From the NCBI RefSeq assembly GCF_902833905.1, contig NZ_CADFGP010000045.1:1-64000 (forward strand): 64,000 nt of DNA, written 5' to 3'. Source of the stretch: Paraburkholderia tuberum STM678. GTDB lineage: Bacteria; Pseudomonadota; Gammaproteobacteria; Burkholderiales; Burkholderiaceae. Below the pieces are notes generated by a model. The model saw only the letters and a list, made by a program, of their open reading frames with translations. It did no database searches and was not told the DNA's origin. Within the stretch, counting starts at the first letter, position 1. Each line of letters starts with the position of its first letter. Both the position numbers and the translations under genes were made by a program. Below, in pieces: positions 26,781-35,840 of this stretch.

Positions 26781-27152
26781 GCAGTCACCGGAAAGGGTGG
26801 AATGTCACAACAGTTAAAAAGTCGCGTTGTAACAGCGGGTTACGACAAGATAGGACAATCCTGAAAAAGGAGCGGCAATGACAAAATGTGCGCTCCGTTT
26901 CCTTCAAAACATCCAAAATTATAAGGTATCATTACGCGTTCGACCCAAACCCGGACCGACTTACCAAGGCCTTGCGGACAATTCCAAGAACGTCCGGCGC
27001 TTTCCGCCCTGGCTTTGCAACGGCCTCCGGTAGACTCCCCCGCGGCTTCAAGTTCATGTGGCGTCGCTACCGCCCGGTTGAAGCTGTTATTTTTCCGCTG
27101 CCGCCCTACGCATACGGTGCGAGGCCCGGCCCCCAGCGAGACAGGATTTTGA
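26781..27152. promoter_or_regulatory. 372-base divergent region between gatC and mreB
   Basis: No gene is seen. An AT-rich block with TATAAG at 26920-26925 is the best -10 candidate for mreB, with only a weak -35 (GTTTCC) 17 bases upstream; the resulting leader would be about 220 bases. Towards gatC, TTGTCC, 18 bases and TGTTAC on the minus strand is a weak candidate. Confidence 0.35.
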
Positions 27153-28196
27153 ATGTTCGGTTTTTTGCGCAGCTACTTCTCTAACGATCTGGCGATTGAC
27201 CTCGGCACCGCCAACACCCTTATCTACATGCGCGGCAAGGGCATCGTTCTCGACGAACCGTCGGTCGTGTCGATCCGCCAGGAAGGCGGCCCCAACGGCA
27301 AGAAGACCATTCAGGCAGTCGGCAAGGAAGCCAAGCAGATGCTCGGCAAGGTGCCGGGCAACATCGAGGCGATCCGCCCGATGAAAGACGGCGTGATCGC
27401 CGACTTCACCGTCACCGAGCAGATGATCAAGCAGTTCATCAAGACTGCTCACGAATCGCGCATGTTCTCGCCGTCGCCTCGCATCATCATCTGCGTGCCG
27501 TGCGGTTCGACCCAGGTCGAGCGTCGCGCGATCAAGGAAGCCGCGCACGGCGCGGGCGCCTCGCAGGTGTATCTGATCGAAGAACCGATGGCTGCCGCGA
27601 TCGGCGCGGGCCTGCCGGTGTCGGAAGCAACGGGTTCGATGGTCGTCGACATCGGCGGCGGCACGACAGAAGTCGGCGTGATCTCGCTCGGCGGCATCGT
27701 GTACAAGGGCTCGGTGCGCGTCGGCGGCGACAAGTTCGACGAAGCGATCGTCAACTACATCCGCCGCAACTACGGCATGCTGATCGGCGAACAGACCGCC
27801 GAAGCCATCAAGAAGGAAATCGGCTCCGCGTTCCCGGGCTCCGAAGTCAAGGAAATGGAAGTGAAGGGCCGCAATCTGTCGGAAGGCATTCCGCGCAGCT
27901 TCACGATCTCCAGCAACGAAATCCTCGAAGCGCTGACCGATCCGCTGAACCAGATCGTGTCGTCGGTGAAGATCGCACTGGAACAGACGCCGCCGGAACT
28001 CGGCGCGGACATCGCCGAGCGCGGCATGATGCTGACCGGCGGTGGCGCGCTGCTGCGCGACCTCGATCGCCTGCTCGCCGAAGAAACCGGCCTGCCGGTG
28101 CTCGTCGCCGAAGACCCGCTGACCTGCGTCGTGCGCGGCTCGGGCATGGCGCTCGAACGCATGGACAAGCTCGGCAGCATCTTCTCGTACGAGTAA
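27153..28196 (+). CDS. mreB: Rod shape-determining protein MreB
   Basis: A 347-residue bacterial actin that guides lateral wall synthesis under the inner membrane. The N-terminal amphipathic end (MFGFLRSYFSND), phosphate-1 loop AIDLGTANTLIY and phosphate-2 loop VVDIGGGTTEVGVIS are intact. It heads the mreB-mreC-mreD-mrdA-rodA cluster. A small hairpin lies between it and mreC. Confidence 0.98.
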   Translation: MFGFLRSYFSNDLAIDLGTANTLIYMRGKGIVLDEPSVVSIRQEGGPNGKKTIQAVGKEAKQMLGKVPGNIEAIRPMKDGVIADFTVTEQMIKQFIKTAHESRMFSPSPRIIICVPCGSTQVERRAIKEAAHGAGASQVYLIEEPMAAAIGAGLPVSEATGSMVVDIGGGTTEVGVISLGGIVYKGSVRVGGDKFDEAIVNYIRRNYGMLIGEQTAEAIKKEIGSAFPGSEVKEMEVKGRNLSEGIPRSFTISSNEILEALTDPLNQIVSSVKIALEQTPPELGADIAERGMMLTGGGALLRDLDRLLAEETGLPVLVAEDPLTCVVRGSGMALERMDKLGSIFSYE

Positions 28197-28236
28197 GCGA
28201 GCCTTCCTCCCATGTCAGTAGCGCGGATCTGGCACA

Positions 28237-28258
28237 CGGCCCCTTGCGGGCCGCTTTG
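28237..28258 (+). terminator. Weak hairpin between mreB and mreC, possible attenuator
   Basis: CGGCCC (28237-28242) and GGGCCG (28248-28253) form a 6-bp stem with a 5-base loop, followed by CTTTG. The T-run is too poor for a strong terminator; a partial stop that lowers mreC expression relative to mreB is the most it could be. Confidence 0.35.
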
Positions 28259-28350
28259 TCGTTGGCTGGGCCGACCAGCCTCCGCTCGCTGACCGCGCGC
28301 GCCTTGCGCGTCGCCGTCTCACCCAACCGCTCACGCCCCCGGCGCCGACC

Positions 28351-29487
28351 ATGGAATACAGTCCGCCGCCCCTGTTCAAGCAAGGCCCCTCCGCTCTGGC
28401 CCGACTGGTGTTCTTCGTCGTGCTGGCGCTCGCCCTGCTGATCTCCGATGCCCGCTTCCAGACGCTCGAAATCGTCCGCGGCGTGCTCGGCGCGGGTCTT
28501 TATCCTTTGCAGCGCGCAGCGCTCGTGCCGCGCGACATCTTCATGGGCGCCGCCGACCTCGCCGTGACGAGCGCCACGCTGCGCGACGAGAACGCGAAAC
28601 TGCGCGCGAAGGATCTGCGGCTGTCGCAGCAGGCCAATCTGGCCGCGTCGCTCGCCGCCGAAAATGGCCATCTGCGCGCGCTGATGCAACTGTCGCAGAG
28701 CCTCACCACGCAATCGCTGCCCGCCGAAATCCAGTACGACACGCGCGATCCGTTCACGCAGAAGGTCGTGATCGGACGCGGCGCGCAGCAAGGCATCCAG
28801 AACGGCTCGCCGGTCGTCGACGAAGATGGCGTGATCGGCCAGGTCACACGGGTGTTCCCGCTGCAGGCCGAAGTCACGCTGCTGACGGACAAGGACCAGG
28901 CGGTGCCGGTCGAAATTCTGCGCACCGGCTTGCGCAGCGTGATCTACGGTACGCCGAAGGGCGACACGCTCGATCTGCGCTTCGTGCCGATCAGCGCCGA
29001 CGTCCAGACCGGCGACGAGCTCGTCACGAGCGGCCTCGACGGCGTGTATCCGCCGGGGCTGCCGGTCGCGAAGGTCGTGCGCGTCGACAAGCAGGCCGAC
29101 ACCGCGTTTGCGCGCGTAGTCAGTCTGCCGGTCGCCGCGGTGCGCGGTGCGCGTCAGGTGCTCGTGCTGCACGTCCAGAACAACGCGCCGCCGCGCCCGG
29201 CGGACGAACCCGACGCGGCAACCGTCGCGAAGGAAGCGAAAGCGAAGAAGGGCGCCAAAGCAGCGGACGGCAAGGGCGCGGCGGACAAATCCGCCGCCAG
29301 GCCAGCCGACAGGAACGCCGCCGACAAAGCGCCGACTGAAAAGCCCGCAGCCAAAGCCGTGGAAAAGGCGCCGGGCAAAGCTGCGGCCGACAAGAAGTCC
29401 GACAAGCCCGCAGCCGACAGGAAAGCCGAAAAGCCGGCCGCCGCGAAGAACGTGAAGCCGCAAGCCGAGCCGGGGGCTCAGCCATGA
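28351..29487 (+). CDS. mreC: Rod shape-determining protein MreC
   Basis: A bitopic inner-membrane protein of 378 residues: cytoplasmic tail, one membrane segment (about 19-37), a coiled coil (about 75-115, TLRDENAKLRAKDLRLSQQ) and the two periplasmic beta domains. After VLHVQNNAPP (about 290) comes an unusual tail of some 90 residues rich in Lys, Ala, Asp and Pro with no fold signature, probably disordered. It overlaps mreD by 4 bases. Confidence 0.95.
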   Translation: MEYSPPPLFKQGPSALARLVFFVVLALALLISDARFQTLEIVRGVLGAGLYPLQRAALVPRDIFMGAADLAVTSATLRDENAKLRAKDLRLSQQANLAASLAAENGHLRALMQLSQSLTTQSLPAEIQYDTRDPFTQKVVIGRGAQQGIQNGSPVVDEDGVIGQVTRVFPLQAEVTLLTDKDQAVPVEILRTGLRSVIYGTPKGDTLDLRFVPISADVQTGDELVTSGLDGVYPPGLPVAKVVRVDKQADTAFARVVSLPVAAVRGARQVLVLHVQNNAPPRPADEPDAATVAKEAKAKKGAKAADGKGAADKSAARPADRNAADKAPTEKPAAKAVEKAPGKAAADKKSDKPAADRKAEKPAAAKNVKPQAEPGAQP

Positions 29488-29996
29488 ATCGCCCGCAATA
29501 CATCCTGCAGCCCGTCAACCCGTACTTCATCGCGTTCAGCCTCGCTTCCGCGTTCCTGCTGAACCTGATGCCGTGGGGGCGTCTCGCCGGCGTGCCCGAT
29601 TTCGTCGCACTCGTGCTGCTGTTCTGGAATGTCCATCAGCCGCGCAAGGTGGGCATGGGCATCGCGTTTCTGCTCGGTCTGCTGATGGACGTGCACAACG
29701 CGAGCCTGCTCGGCGAGCACGCGCTCGCCTACACGCTGCTCTCGTACGGCGCGATCACGATTCACCGCCGCGTGCTGTGGATGTCGCTCGGCGTGCAAAT
29801 GTTCGCGGTGATGCCGCTGCTCGTCGTCGCGCAACTGGTGCCGTTCGTGATCCGGTTGTTGACCGGCGCGGCGTTTCCGGGCTGGAGTTATCTGATCGAC
29901 GGTTTCGTCGAAGCGGCGCTATGGCCGGTCGCCAGCATCTTGCTGCTGATGCCGCAGCGCCGCCCCGCCGACCCGGACGATACTCGCCCCATTTGA
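29484..29996 (+). CDS. mreD: Rod shape-determining protein MreD
   Basis: A 170-residue integral membrane protein with five to six hydrophobic segments; the LMPWGRLAGVPDFVALVLLF and LGLLMDVHNASLLGEHAL parts match the family. It joins MreC to the elongation machinery. Its ATG overlaps the mreC stop (ATGA). Confidence 0.93.
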   Translation: MNRPQYILQPVNPYFIAFSLASAFLLNLMPWGRLAGVPDFVALVLLFWNVHQPRKVGMGIAFLLGLLMDVHNASLLGEHALAYTLLSYGAITIHRRVLWMSLGVQMFAVMPLLVVAQLVPFVIRLLTGAAFPGWSYLIDGFVEAALWPVASILLLMPQRRPADPDDTRPI

Positions 29997-30075
29997 TCCC
30001 GCATCGGGCCCACCGGCCGCGGCCAGTTTGGGCGCACACTCTTGATGGCCGCATGCCGGCCTTTTGCAGAATCGC

Positions 30076-32427
30076 ATGACCGAATTCAAGGACACTCAAC
30101 AGCAGCTCACGAAATTCCGCCTGCGCGTCGCGGCGGCGGGCCTGTTCGTGTTTGTCTGCTTCGGGCTGATCGGCTTCCGCTTCCTGTTCCTGCAGGTCTG
30201 GCACTACAGCAAGTACTCGCTGCAAGCCGATGAAAACCGCATCTCCGTCGCGCCGATCGTGCCGAACCGCGGCATCATCACCGACCGGAACGGCGTCGTG
30301 CTCGCGAAGAACTACTCGGCCTATACGCTTGAAATCACCCCGTCGAAGCTGAACGACACGCTCGATAACGTGATCGACAACCTCGCCACCGTCGTGTCGA
30401 TCGATGCGCGCGACCGTCGCCGCTTCAAGAAGCTGCAGGAAGACTCGAAGAACTTCGAAAGTCTGCCGATCCGCACGCGCCTGACCGACGACGAAGTCGC
30501 GCGCTTCACCGCGCAGCGCTTCCGCTTCCCTGGCGTCGAAGTGCGCGCGCGGCTGTTCCGCCAGTACCCGCTCGGGCCGACCGCCGCGCACGTGATCGGC
30601 TACATCGGACGGATTTCGCAACGCGACCAGGACCGCATCGACGACGCCAGCGATCAGAATGACAGCGATCCGGATCACTACGATCCGCGTCTTGACGCGA
30701 ACAACTACAAGGGCACCGATTACATCGGCAAGATCGGCGTCGAGCAGAGCTACGAGACCGAGCTGCACGGCCAGACCGGTTTCGAGGAAGTCGAGGTGAC
30801 GGCGGGCGGCCGCCCGGTGCGTACGCTGTCGCGCACCCAGGCGACCCCGGGCAACAACCTCGTGCTGTCGCTCGACATCGGCCTTCAGCAGGTCGCCGAG
30901 CAGGCGTTCGCCGGACACCGCGGCGCGCTCGTCGCGATCGAGCCGTCCACCGGCGACGTGCTCGCATTCGTGTCGGCGCCGAGCTTCGATCCGAATTCCT
31001 TCGTCGACGGCATCGACCAGCAGAGCTGGGACGAGCTGAACAACTCGCCCGACCATCCGCTCCTGAACCGGCCGCTGCACGGCACCTATCCGCCGGGCTC
31101 GACCTACAAGCCGTTCATGGCGCTCGCCGCGCTGACGCTGCACAAGCGCACGCCGAGCTGGGGCTTCCAGGACCCCGGTTACTACACGTTCGGCGGCCAC
31201 ACGTTCCGCAACGACGTGCGCTCGGGCCAAGGCTGGATCGACATGAACCGCGCGATCGTCGTGTCGAACGACACGTACTTCTACATGCTCGCGCACGATC
31301 TCGGCGTCAACAACATCGCGAACTTCATGAAGCCGTGGGGCTTCGGGCAGATCACCGGCATCGACATCGCCGGCGAAGCGAAGGGCATCCTGCCGTCGAC
31401 CGACTGGAAGCGCCACGCGTACCGCCGCCCCGAGCAGCAGAAGTGGTACGAAGGCGAAACGGTCAGCCTCGGCATCGGCCAGGGCTACAACTCGTTCACG
31501 ATCCTGCAGCTCGCCCATGCCACCGCAACGCTCGCGAACAACGGCGTCGTGATGAAGCCGCACCTCGTGCGCGACATCGAGAATCCGATCACGAAGGACA
31601 CGCGGCCGGTGGTGCGCGATCCGAGCGACAAGATCGCGGTCAAGCAGCAGGACATCGACTTCATCAAGCGCGCGATGGAAGGCGTGGTCACGAACGGCAC
31701 GGCGGCCAAAGTATTCGCGGGCGCGCCATATCAGGCGGCCGGCAAGACCGGTACCGCGCAGGTGTACTCGCTGCAAGGCGCGAACTACAAAGGTCACGCG
31801 GTTGCGGAGAATTTGCGCGACCACGCGCTGTTCATCGCCTTCGCGCCGGCCGATCAACCGAAGATCGCACTCGCGCTGGTCGTCGAAAACGGCGGTTGGG
31901 GCGCGGAGGCGGCCGGTCCGATCGCGCGCAGGGTGCTCGACTATTACCTGGTCGGCAAGAACAAGCCCGGTGCGGAAGAAGCGGCCGTCGCGGTAGCGGC
32001 ATCGACCACGCTCGAAGCATCCGCGCCGCAGGTCGGCGATACGCCTGTATCGCATGATGGCGCTCAGCCGCTCAAGATTGCGGCGGGCTTCAAGGCACTG
32101 CCGATGCCAGGGGCGGCGGCTGCCGCGGTGGCCTCCGGTGCGTCGGCGGCTGTTGCGGCTTCGGGCGCGAATGGCGCGTCTGCGCCGGTGACGGCGTCGG
32201 CTGGCGCGGCGGCAACGGTGCCGGCCAGCGCAGCGCGCGCGGCCTCGGCGGCGAAGCCGGCATCGGCTTCGTCCGTGGCAAAGAAATCCGCGTCGCGTAC
32301 GTCCGGCGCCCCGCACCAACCCCGTCCGGCAAACGAGCCGGCGCCGAGCGTCGCGGCACCATCGCGCGAGGACAGCTTCCAGGGCGCGTCGCCGCGCCAG
32401 CCGGCCGCCGGCGGCATCGACGAATAA
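30076..32427 (+). CDS. mrdA: Penicillin-binding protein 2 (peptidoglycan transpeptidase)
   Basis: The class B transpeptidase of the elongasome. The 783-residue protein has one membrane anchor (about 18-40), a pedestal domain and the transpeptidase domain with S342-TYK, SND (VVSNDTY) and K557-TG. The ATG at 30076 was preferred to a TTG 12 bases upstream. From about residue 640 the protein ends in a tail of roughly 140 residues of Ala, Ser, Pro and Val, absent from E. coli PBP2 and presumably a disordered periplasmic extension. Confidence 0.96.
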   Translation: MTEFKDTQQQLTKFRLRVAAAGLFVFVCFGLIGFRFLFLQVWHYSKYSLQADENRISVAPIVPNRGIITDRNGVVLAKNYSAYTLEITPSKLNDTLDNVIDNLATVVSIDARDRRRFKKLQEDSKNFESLPIRTRLTDDEVARFTAQRFRFPGVEVRARLFRQYPLGPTAAHVIGYIGRISQRDQDRIDDASDQNDSDPDHYDPRLDANNYKGTDYIGKIGVEQSYETELHGQTGFEEVEVTAGGRPVRTLSRTQATPGNNLVLSLDIGLQQVAEQAFAGHRGALVAIEPSTGDVLAFVSAPSFDPNSFVDGIDQQSWDELNNSPDHPLLNRPLHGTYPPGSTYKPFMALAALTLHKRTPSWGFQDPGYYTFGGHTFRNDVRSGQGWIDMNRAIVVSNDTYFYMLAHDLGVNNIANFMKPWGFGQITGIDIAGEAKGILPSTDWKRHAYRRPEQQKWYEGETVSLGIGQGYNSFTILQLAHATATLANNGVVMKPHLVRDIENPITKDTRPVVRDPSDKIAVKQQDIDFIKRAMEGVVTNGTAAKVFAGAPYQAAGKTGTAQVYSLQGANYKGHAVAENLRDHALFIAFAPADQPKIALALVVENGGWGAEAAGPIARRVLDYYLVGKNKPGAEEAAVAVAASTTLEASAPQVGDTPVSHDGAQPLKIAAGFKALPMPGAAAAAVASGASAAVAASGANGASAPVTASAGAAATVPASAARAASAAKPASASSVAKKSASRTSGAPHQPRPANEPAPSVAAPSREDSFQGASPRQPAAGGIDE

Positions 32428-32437
32428 GGAGAAAGGC

Positions 32438-33586
32438 ATGCAATTCGACAAGCGCGCCTGGCTCGAGCGCATCAAGCGGATGTTCGTAGGCTTCGACCGT
32501 CCGCTCGCACTGATCGTGTTTCTGCTGCTGTGCGTCGGCATCGTCACGCTGTACAGCGCGACGCTCGATATGCCGGGCCGTGTCGAAGACCAGTTGCGCA
32601 ACATCCTGCTCACCTTCGTGCTGATGTGGGGGCTCGCCAATGTGCCGCCCAATACGCTGATGCGCTTCGCGGTCCCGCTCTACGCGTTCGGGATCGCGCT
32701 ACTGGTCGCAGTCGCGATGTTCGGCCTTACGCGCAAGGGCGCGAAGCGCTGGATCAACGTCGGCGTGGTGATCCAGCCATCGGAAATCATGAAGATCGCC
32801 ACACCGCTGATGCTCGCCTGGTACTACCAGCGCCGCGAAGGCGTGATGCGCTGGTACGACTACCTGGTCGGCTTCGTGATCCTGATCGTGCCGGTCGGCC
32901 TGATCGCGAAGCAGCCCGACCTCGGCACGGCCGTGCTCGTGTTCGCGGCCGGCCTGTTCGTGATTTACTTCGCGGGGCTGAGCTTCAAGCTGATCGTGCC
33001 GGTGCTGATCTCGGCCGTGATTGCGGTTGCGTCGATCGCGGCGTTCCAGGACAAGATCTGTCAGCCCGAAGTGCAGTGGCCGCTGATGCACGACTACCAG
33101 AAGCACCGCATCTGCACGCTGCTCGATCCGACCTCGGACCCGCTCGGCAAAGGCTTCCACACGATTCAAGCGGTGATCGCGATCGGCTCGGGCGGCCCGC
33201 TCGGCAAGGGTTGGCTGAAGGGTACGCAGGCGCATCTGGAGTTCATCCCCGAGAAGCACACCGACTTCATCTTCGCGGTGTTTTCGGAAGAGTTCGGTTT
33301 GGCAGGCGGAATCGTGCTGCTCACGCTGTACATGCTATTGATCGCGCGCGGGCTCTACGTCGCGGCCAACGGCGCGACATTGTTCGGGCGATTATTGGCC
33401 GGCTCGTTGACGATGGCGTTCTTCACGTACGCGTTCGTCAATATCGGCATGGTGAGCGGGATTCTGCCGGTGGTCGGCGTGCCGTTGCCGTTCATGAGTT
33501 ACGGTGGCACCGCGCTGACTACATTGGGCGTCGCGATCGGGCTGATCATGAGCGTCGCGCGACAGAAGCGGTTGATGCAGAGCTAA
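32438..33586 (+). CDS. rodA: Peptidoglycan glycosyltransferase RodA
   Basis: A 382-residue SEDS polymerase with about ten membrane segments that works with PBP2. Signatures are LIVFLLLCVGIVTLYSA, AKQPDLGTAVLVF (with the catalytic aspartate region), FIPEKHTDFIFAVFSEEFGL and VGVPLPFMSYGGTALT. It starts 10 bases after mrdA, with an AAGGAG ribosome site, and ends the operon before a strong bidirectional terminator. Confidence 0.96.
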   Translation: MQFDKRAWLERIKRMFVGFDRPLALIVFLLLCVGIVTLYSATLDMPGRVEDQLRNILLTFVLMWGLANVPPNTLMRFAVPLYAFGIALLVAVAMFGLTRKGAKRWINVGVVIQPSEIMKIATPLMLAWYYQRREGVMRWYDYLVGFVILIVPVGLIAKQPDLGTAVLVFAAGLFVIYFAGLSFKLIVPVLISAVIAVASIAAFQDKICQPEVQWPLMHDYQKHRICTLLDPTSDPLGKGFHTIQAVIAIGSGGPLGKGWLKGTQAHLEFIPEKHTDFIFAVFSEEFGLAGGIVLLTLYMLLIARGLYVAANGATLFGRLLAGSLTMAFFTYAFVNIGMVSGILPVVGVPLPFMSYGGTALTTLGVAIGLIMSVARQKRLMQS

Positions 33587-33625
33587 CCCGTAGCTAGCGG
33601 CACGCTAGCAAACGACAATGCAAAA

Positions 33626-33660
33626 AAGGGCGCTCGTTGCGAGCGCCCTTTTGCTTTATT
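33626..33660. terminator. Bidirectional terminator between rodA and the Sel1 gene
   Basis: AAGGGCGCTC / GAGCGCCCTT (33626-33650) with a 5-base loop, A-run on the left and TTGCTTTATT on the right. Serves both convergent genes. Confidence 0.9.
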
Positions 33661-33669
33661 GCTGCTTCA

Positions 33670-34404
33670 TTACTGCGGCTTCACTTCCTTCTGATCGCGC
33701 AGCTGCGCGCTCAACTGCTGATACTTCAGGCGCGCGGCCGGATCGCCCTGCGCCGCCGCGGCCGCGTAATATGCGCGCGCCACATTCAGATTCCGGTCGA
33801 CGCCATCGCCGCCACGCTCGTAGAACGAACCGGTCACATACTGCGCGGTCATGTCGCCGCCCTGCGCCGCTTTCTTGTACCAGACGAACGCCTGCTTGTT
33901 GTCACGCTCGGTACCGCGTCCGTCGAGGAACTGATTCGCGAGTGCGAGCTCCGCCTGCACATGGCCCTGCGCGGCCGCCTTCATGAACCAGCGATGCGCC
34001 TCCACCGGATCGCGCTCGACGAACTCGCCATCGTCGTACATCTTGCCGTACACGTATTGCGCGTGCGACATGTTCGCGTCGGCGGCCTTGCGCAGCCACT
34101 TCTTGCCTTCGTCGACGTTGACCGGCGTGCCTTCGCCGTTGAGCAGCATCATCGCGTAGTTGAACTGCGCAAGCCGGCTGCCGCGCTCGGCGGCCTGGCG
34201 GAATTCGCTCAGCGCCGCGCCAAGATTGCCGGCGTTGTAGTCGGCCACCGCGGATTGCGTCTGCGGATCGTTCGCCTTGGCGACGTGATCCTGTGCATAC
34301 GCGGCGTTCCACGCGCCAGTCGCGAGCAGCGCCACCGCCATGGTCACTTGCGCGGTCACTCGCGTGATCATCCGCCCGGCGCCCCCCTGCACTCTGCCGT
34401 TCAT
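33670..34404 (-). CDS. Exported Sel1/TPR repeat protein
   Basis: A 244-residue protein with a signal peptide (to about residue 38, WNAAYAQD) and five Sel1-like repeats of about 36 residues, each with the A-x-x-x-Y/L-G-x-x-x-x-x-G pattern (for example NYAMMLLNGEGTPVNVDEGKKW). Such repeats are protein-binding solenoids. The start has a strong AGGAGGTGA ribosome site and overlaps the stop of the aldolase gene by 4 bases, so the pair is coupled although no functional link is obvious. Confidence 0.85.
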   Translation of the reverse strand: MNGRVQGGAGRMITRVTAQVTMAVALLATGAWNAAYAQDHVAKANDPQTQSAVADYNAGNLGAALSEFRQAAERGSRLAQFNYAMMLLNGEGTPVNVDEGKKWLRKAADANMSHAQYVYGKMYDDGEFVERDPVEAHRWFMKAAAQGHVQAELALANQFLDGRGTERDNKQAFVWYKKAAQGGDMTAQYVTGSFYERGGDGVDRNLNVARAYYAAAAAQGDPAARLKYQQLSAQLRDQKEVKPQ

Positions 34405-35183
34405 GACCTCACCTCCTGTAATGCCTGGCGCGTCGCGCGCAACATCCAGATCACGTCGGCGGCTAGCGCGACGAAGCGAAAACCGGCGTCGCGATGCTGC
34501 CGCGCGCTCGCCACGTCCATCGCGAAGATGCCGGCGGCAATGCCGGCTTTGTCCGCCGCGCTGACGATACGCGCCATCGCCGCCTGCACGTCCGCGTGTT
34601 TCGCGTCGCCGAGATGACCAAGGCTCGCGGCCAGATCGGCCGGCCCGACGAACAGGCAATCGACGCCCGGCGTCGCCGCGATCTGCTCGACCTCCCGCAA
34701 GCCGCGCGCCGATTCGATCTGCACAATCGTCGCGATCTGTGCGTTGGCCGTCTGCACGTAGTCACGCCGCATGCCGTAACCGGCCGCGCGCACGACGCCC
34801 GCGACGCCGCGCAGGCCGTCGAGCGCCTCGGCGGTCGGATATTGGGTGAGCCGCACGGCGCGTGCCGCGTCTTCAGCGGATTCGATGTTCGGGAACATCA
34901 GCGTGCGCGCGCCGGCGTCGAGCACGCGCTTGACGAGCCACGGCTCGCTCGCGGGCACCCGCACCACCGGCTCGCTCGGCAGATGGGCGGCGGCAATCGC
35001 GCGCAATTGCGACTCGACGCCGCCGCTATCGTTGGGCGCGTGCTCCATGTCGATCAGCAGCCAGTCGAAGCCGGCGTGCGCGAGTGCTTCCGCGGCGGCC
35101 TCGCTGCCGAGCGACAACCACAGCCCGATCAGCGGCGCGTTGTCCTTCAGACGTTGTTTGAGGGAGTTGGTGAAGGTGCTCAT
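34401..35183 (-). CDS. HpcH/HpaI family aldolase
   Basis: A 260-residue class II (metal-dependent) aldolase barrel: GLWLSLGSEAAAEALAHAGFDW, the metal-ligand stretch VQIESARGL and FVGPADLAASLGH. The family includes 2-dehydro-3-deoxyglucarate aldolase and 4-hydroxy-2-oxoheptanedioate aldolase; sequence alone does not choose between them. The genes around it give no pathway clue. Confidence 0.87.
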   Translation of the reverse strand: MSTFTNSLKQRLKDNAPLIGLWLSLGSEAAAEALAHAGFDWLLIDMEHAPNDSGGVESQLRAIAAAHLPSEPVVRVPASEPWLVKRVLDAGARTLMFPNIESAEDAARAVRLTQYPTAEALDGLRGVAGVVRAAGYGMRRDYVQTANAQIATIVQIESARGLREVEQIAATPGVDCLFVGPADLAASLGHLGDAKHADVQAAMARIVSAADKAGIAAGIFAMDVASARQHRDAGFRFVALAADVIWMLRATRQALQEVRS

Positions 35184-35375
35184 CGGCTGGCCTCGCGCAG
35201 GTTTGCAATGCGAAGCGGGGCCAGATAGTGGATCAGACAGGCACCGGGGCGCTGACGGCCTCGTTGCCTGCTGCGACGCGATGCGGTGACCGGCATGTCT
35301 CGCTCCGTGTGTTGGTCGGAACGATCATACCGTGACAATAACGCGAGAAGTTCGTTCGCGCGGCGGGGCGTGGAT

Positions 35376-35834
35376 TCAGGTGGGAAGCGAGTCGCGGACC
35401 ACCTCGGCCCAGCAATTCGGCGTCTCGTACAGACGCACTTTGTGCAGGCGCAGGTTCACGCCGTAGTGCGCGTCGTAGACGTTCGCGAGAATGTCGAACG
35501 CAACCGCGGCGAGGTTTTCGACGGTCGGAATGCGATCGATCACGACCGTCTTGTGATCCGCCATGCTGTCGAGGAAGCCACGCACCTGCGTGTCGCCTTC
35601 GTAGACGAGAAACGCGTGGTCCCACTTGTCGACCAGGTGCTCGTTGGCGAGCGACTTCACGTCGGCGAAGTCCATCACCATGCCGCGATCGGGCGCGCCT
35701 TCGGTGTCGACCAGATCGCCTAGCAGCGTGATTTCGAGCACGTAGCGATGGCCATGCAGATTACGGCACTGGCTGCGGTGATCGGGAATGCGGTGGCCCG
35801 CGTCGAATTCGAGTTTTCGGGTAATCGTCAGCAC
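35376..35834 (-). CDS. queD: 6-carboxy-5,6,7,8-tetrahydropterin synthase QueD
   Basis: QueD makes 6-carboxytetrahydropterin from dihydroneopterin triphosphate in the preQ0/queuosine pathway. The 152-residue protein keeps the zinc histidines in FDAGHRI and NLHGHRY, the catalytic cysteine in SQCRNLHGH and the C-terminal ETPNCWAEV. It follows queE by 6 bases; queE and queC are upstream on the same strand, giving order queC-queE-queD. The 192 bases upstream of the aldolase separate the two transcripts. Confidence 0.95.
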   Translation of the reverse strand: MLTITRKLEFDAGHRIPDHRSQCRNLHGHRYVLEITLLGDLVDTEGAPDRGMVMDFADVKSLANEHLVDKWDHAFLVYEGDTQVRGFLDSMADHKTVVIDRIPTVENLAAVAFDILANVYDAHYGVNLRLHKVRLYETPNCWAEVVRDSLPT

Positions 35835-35840
35835 GGCAAA

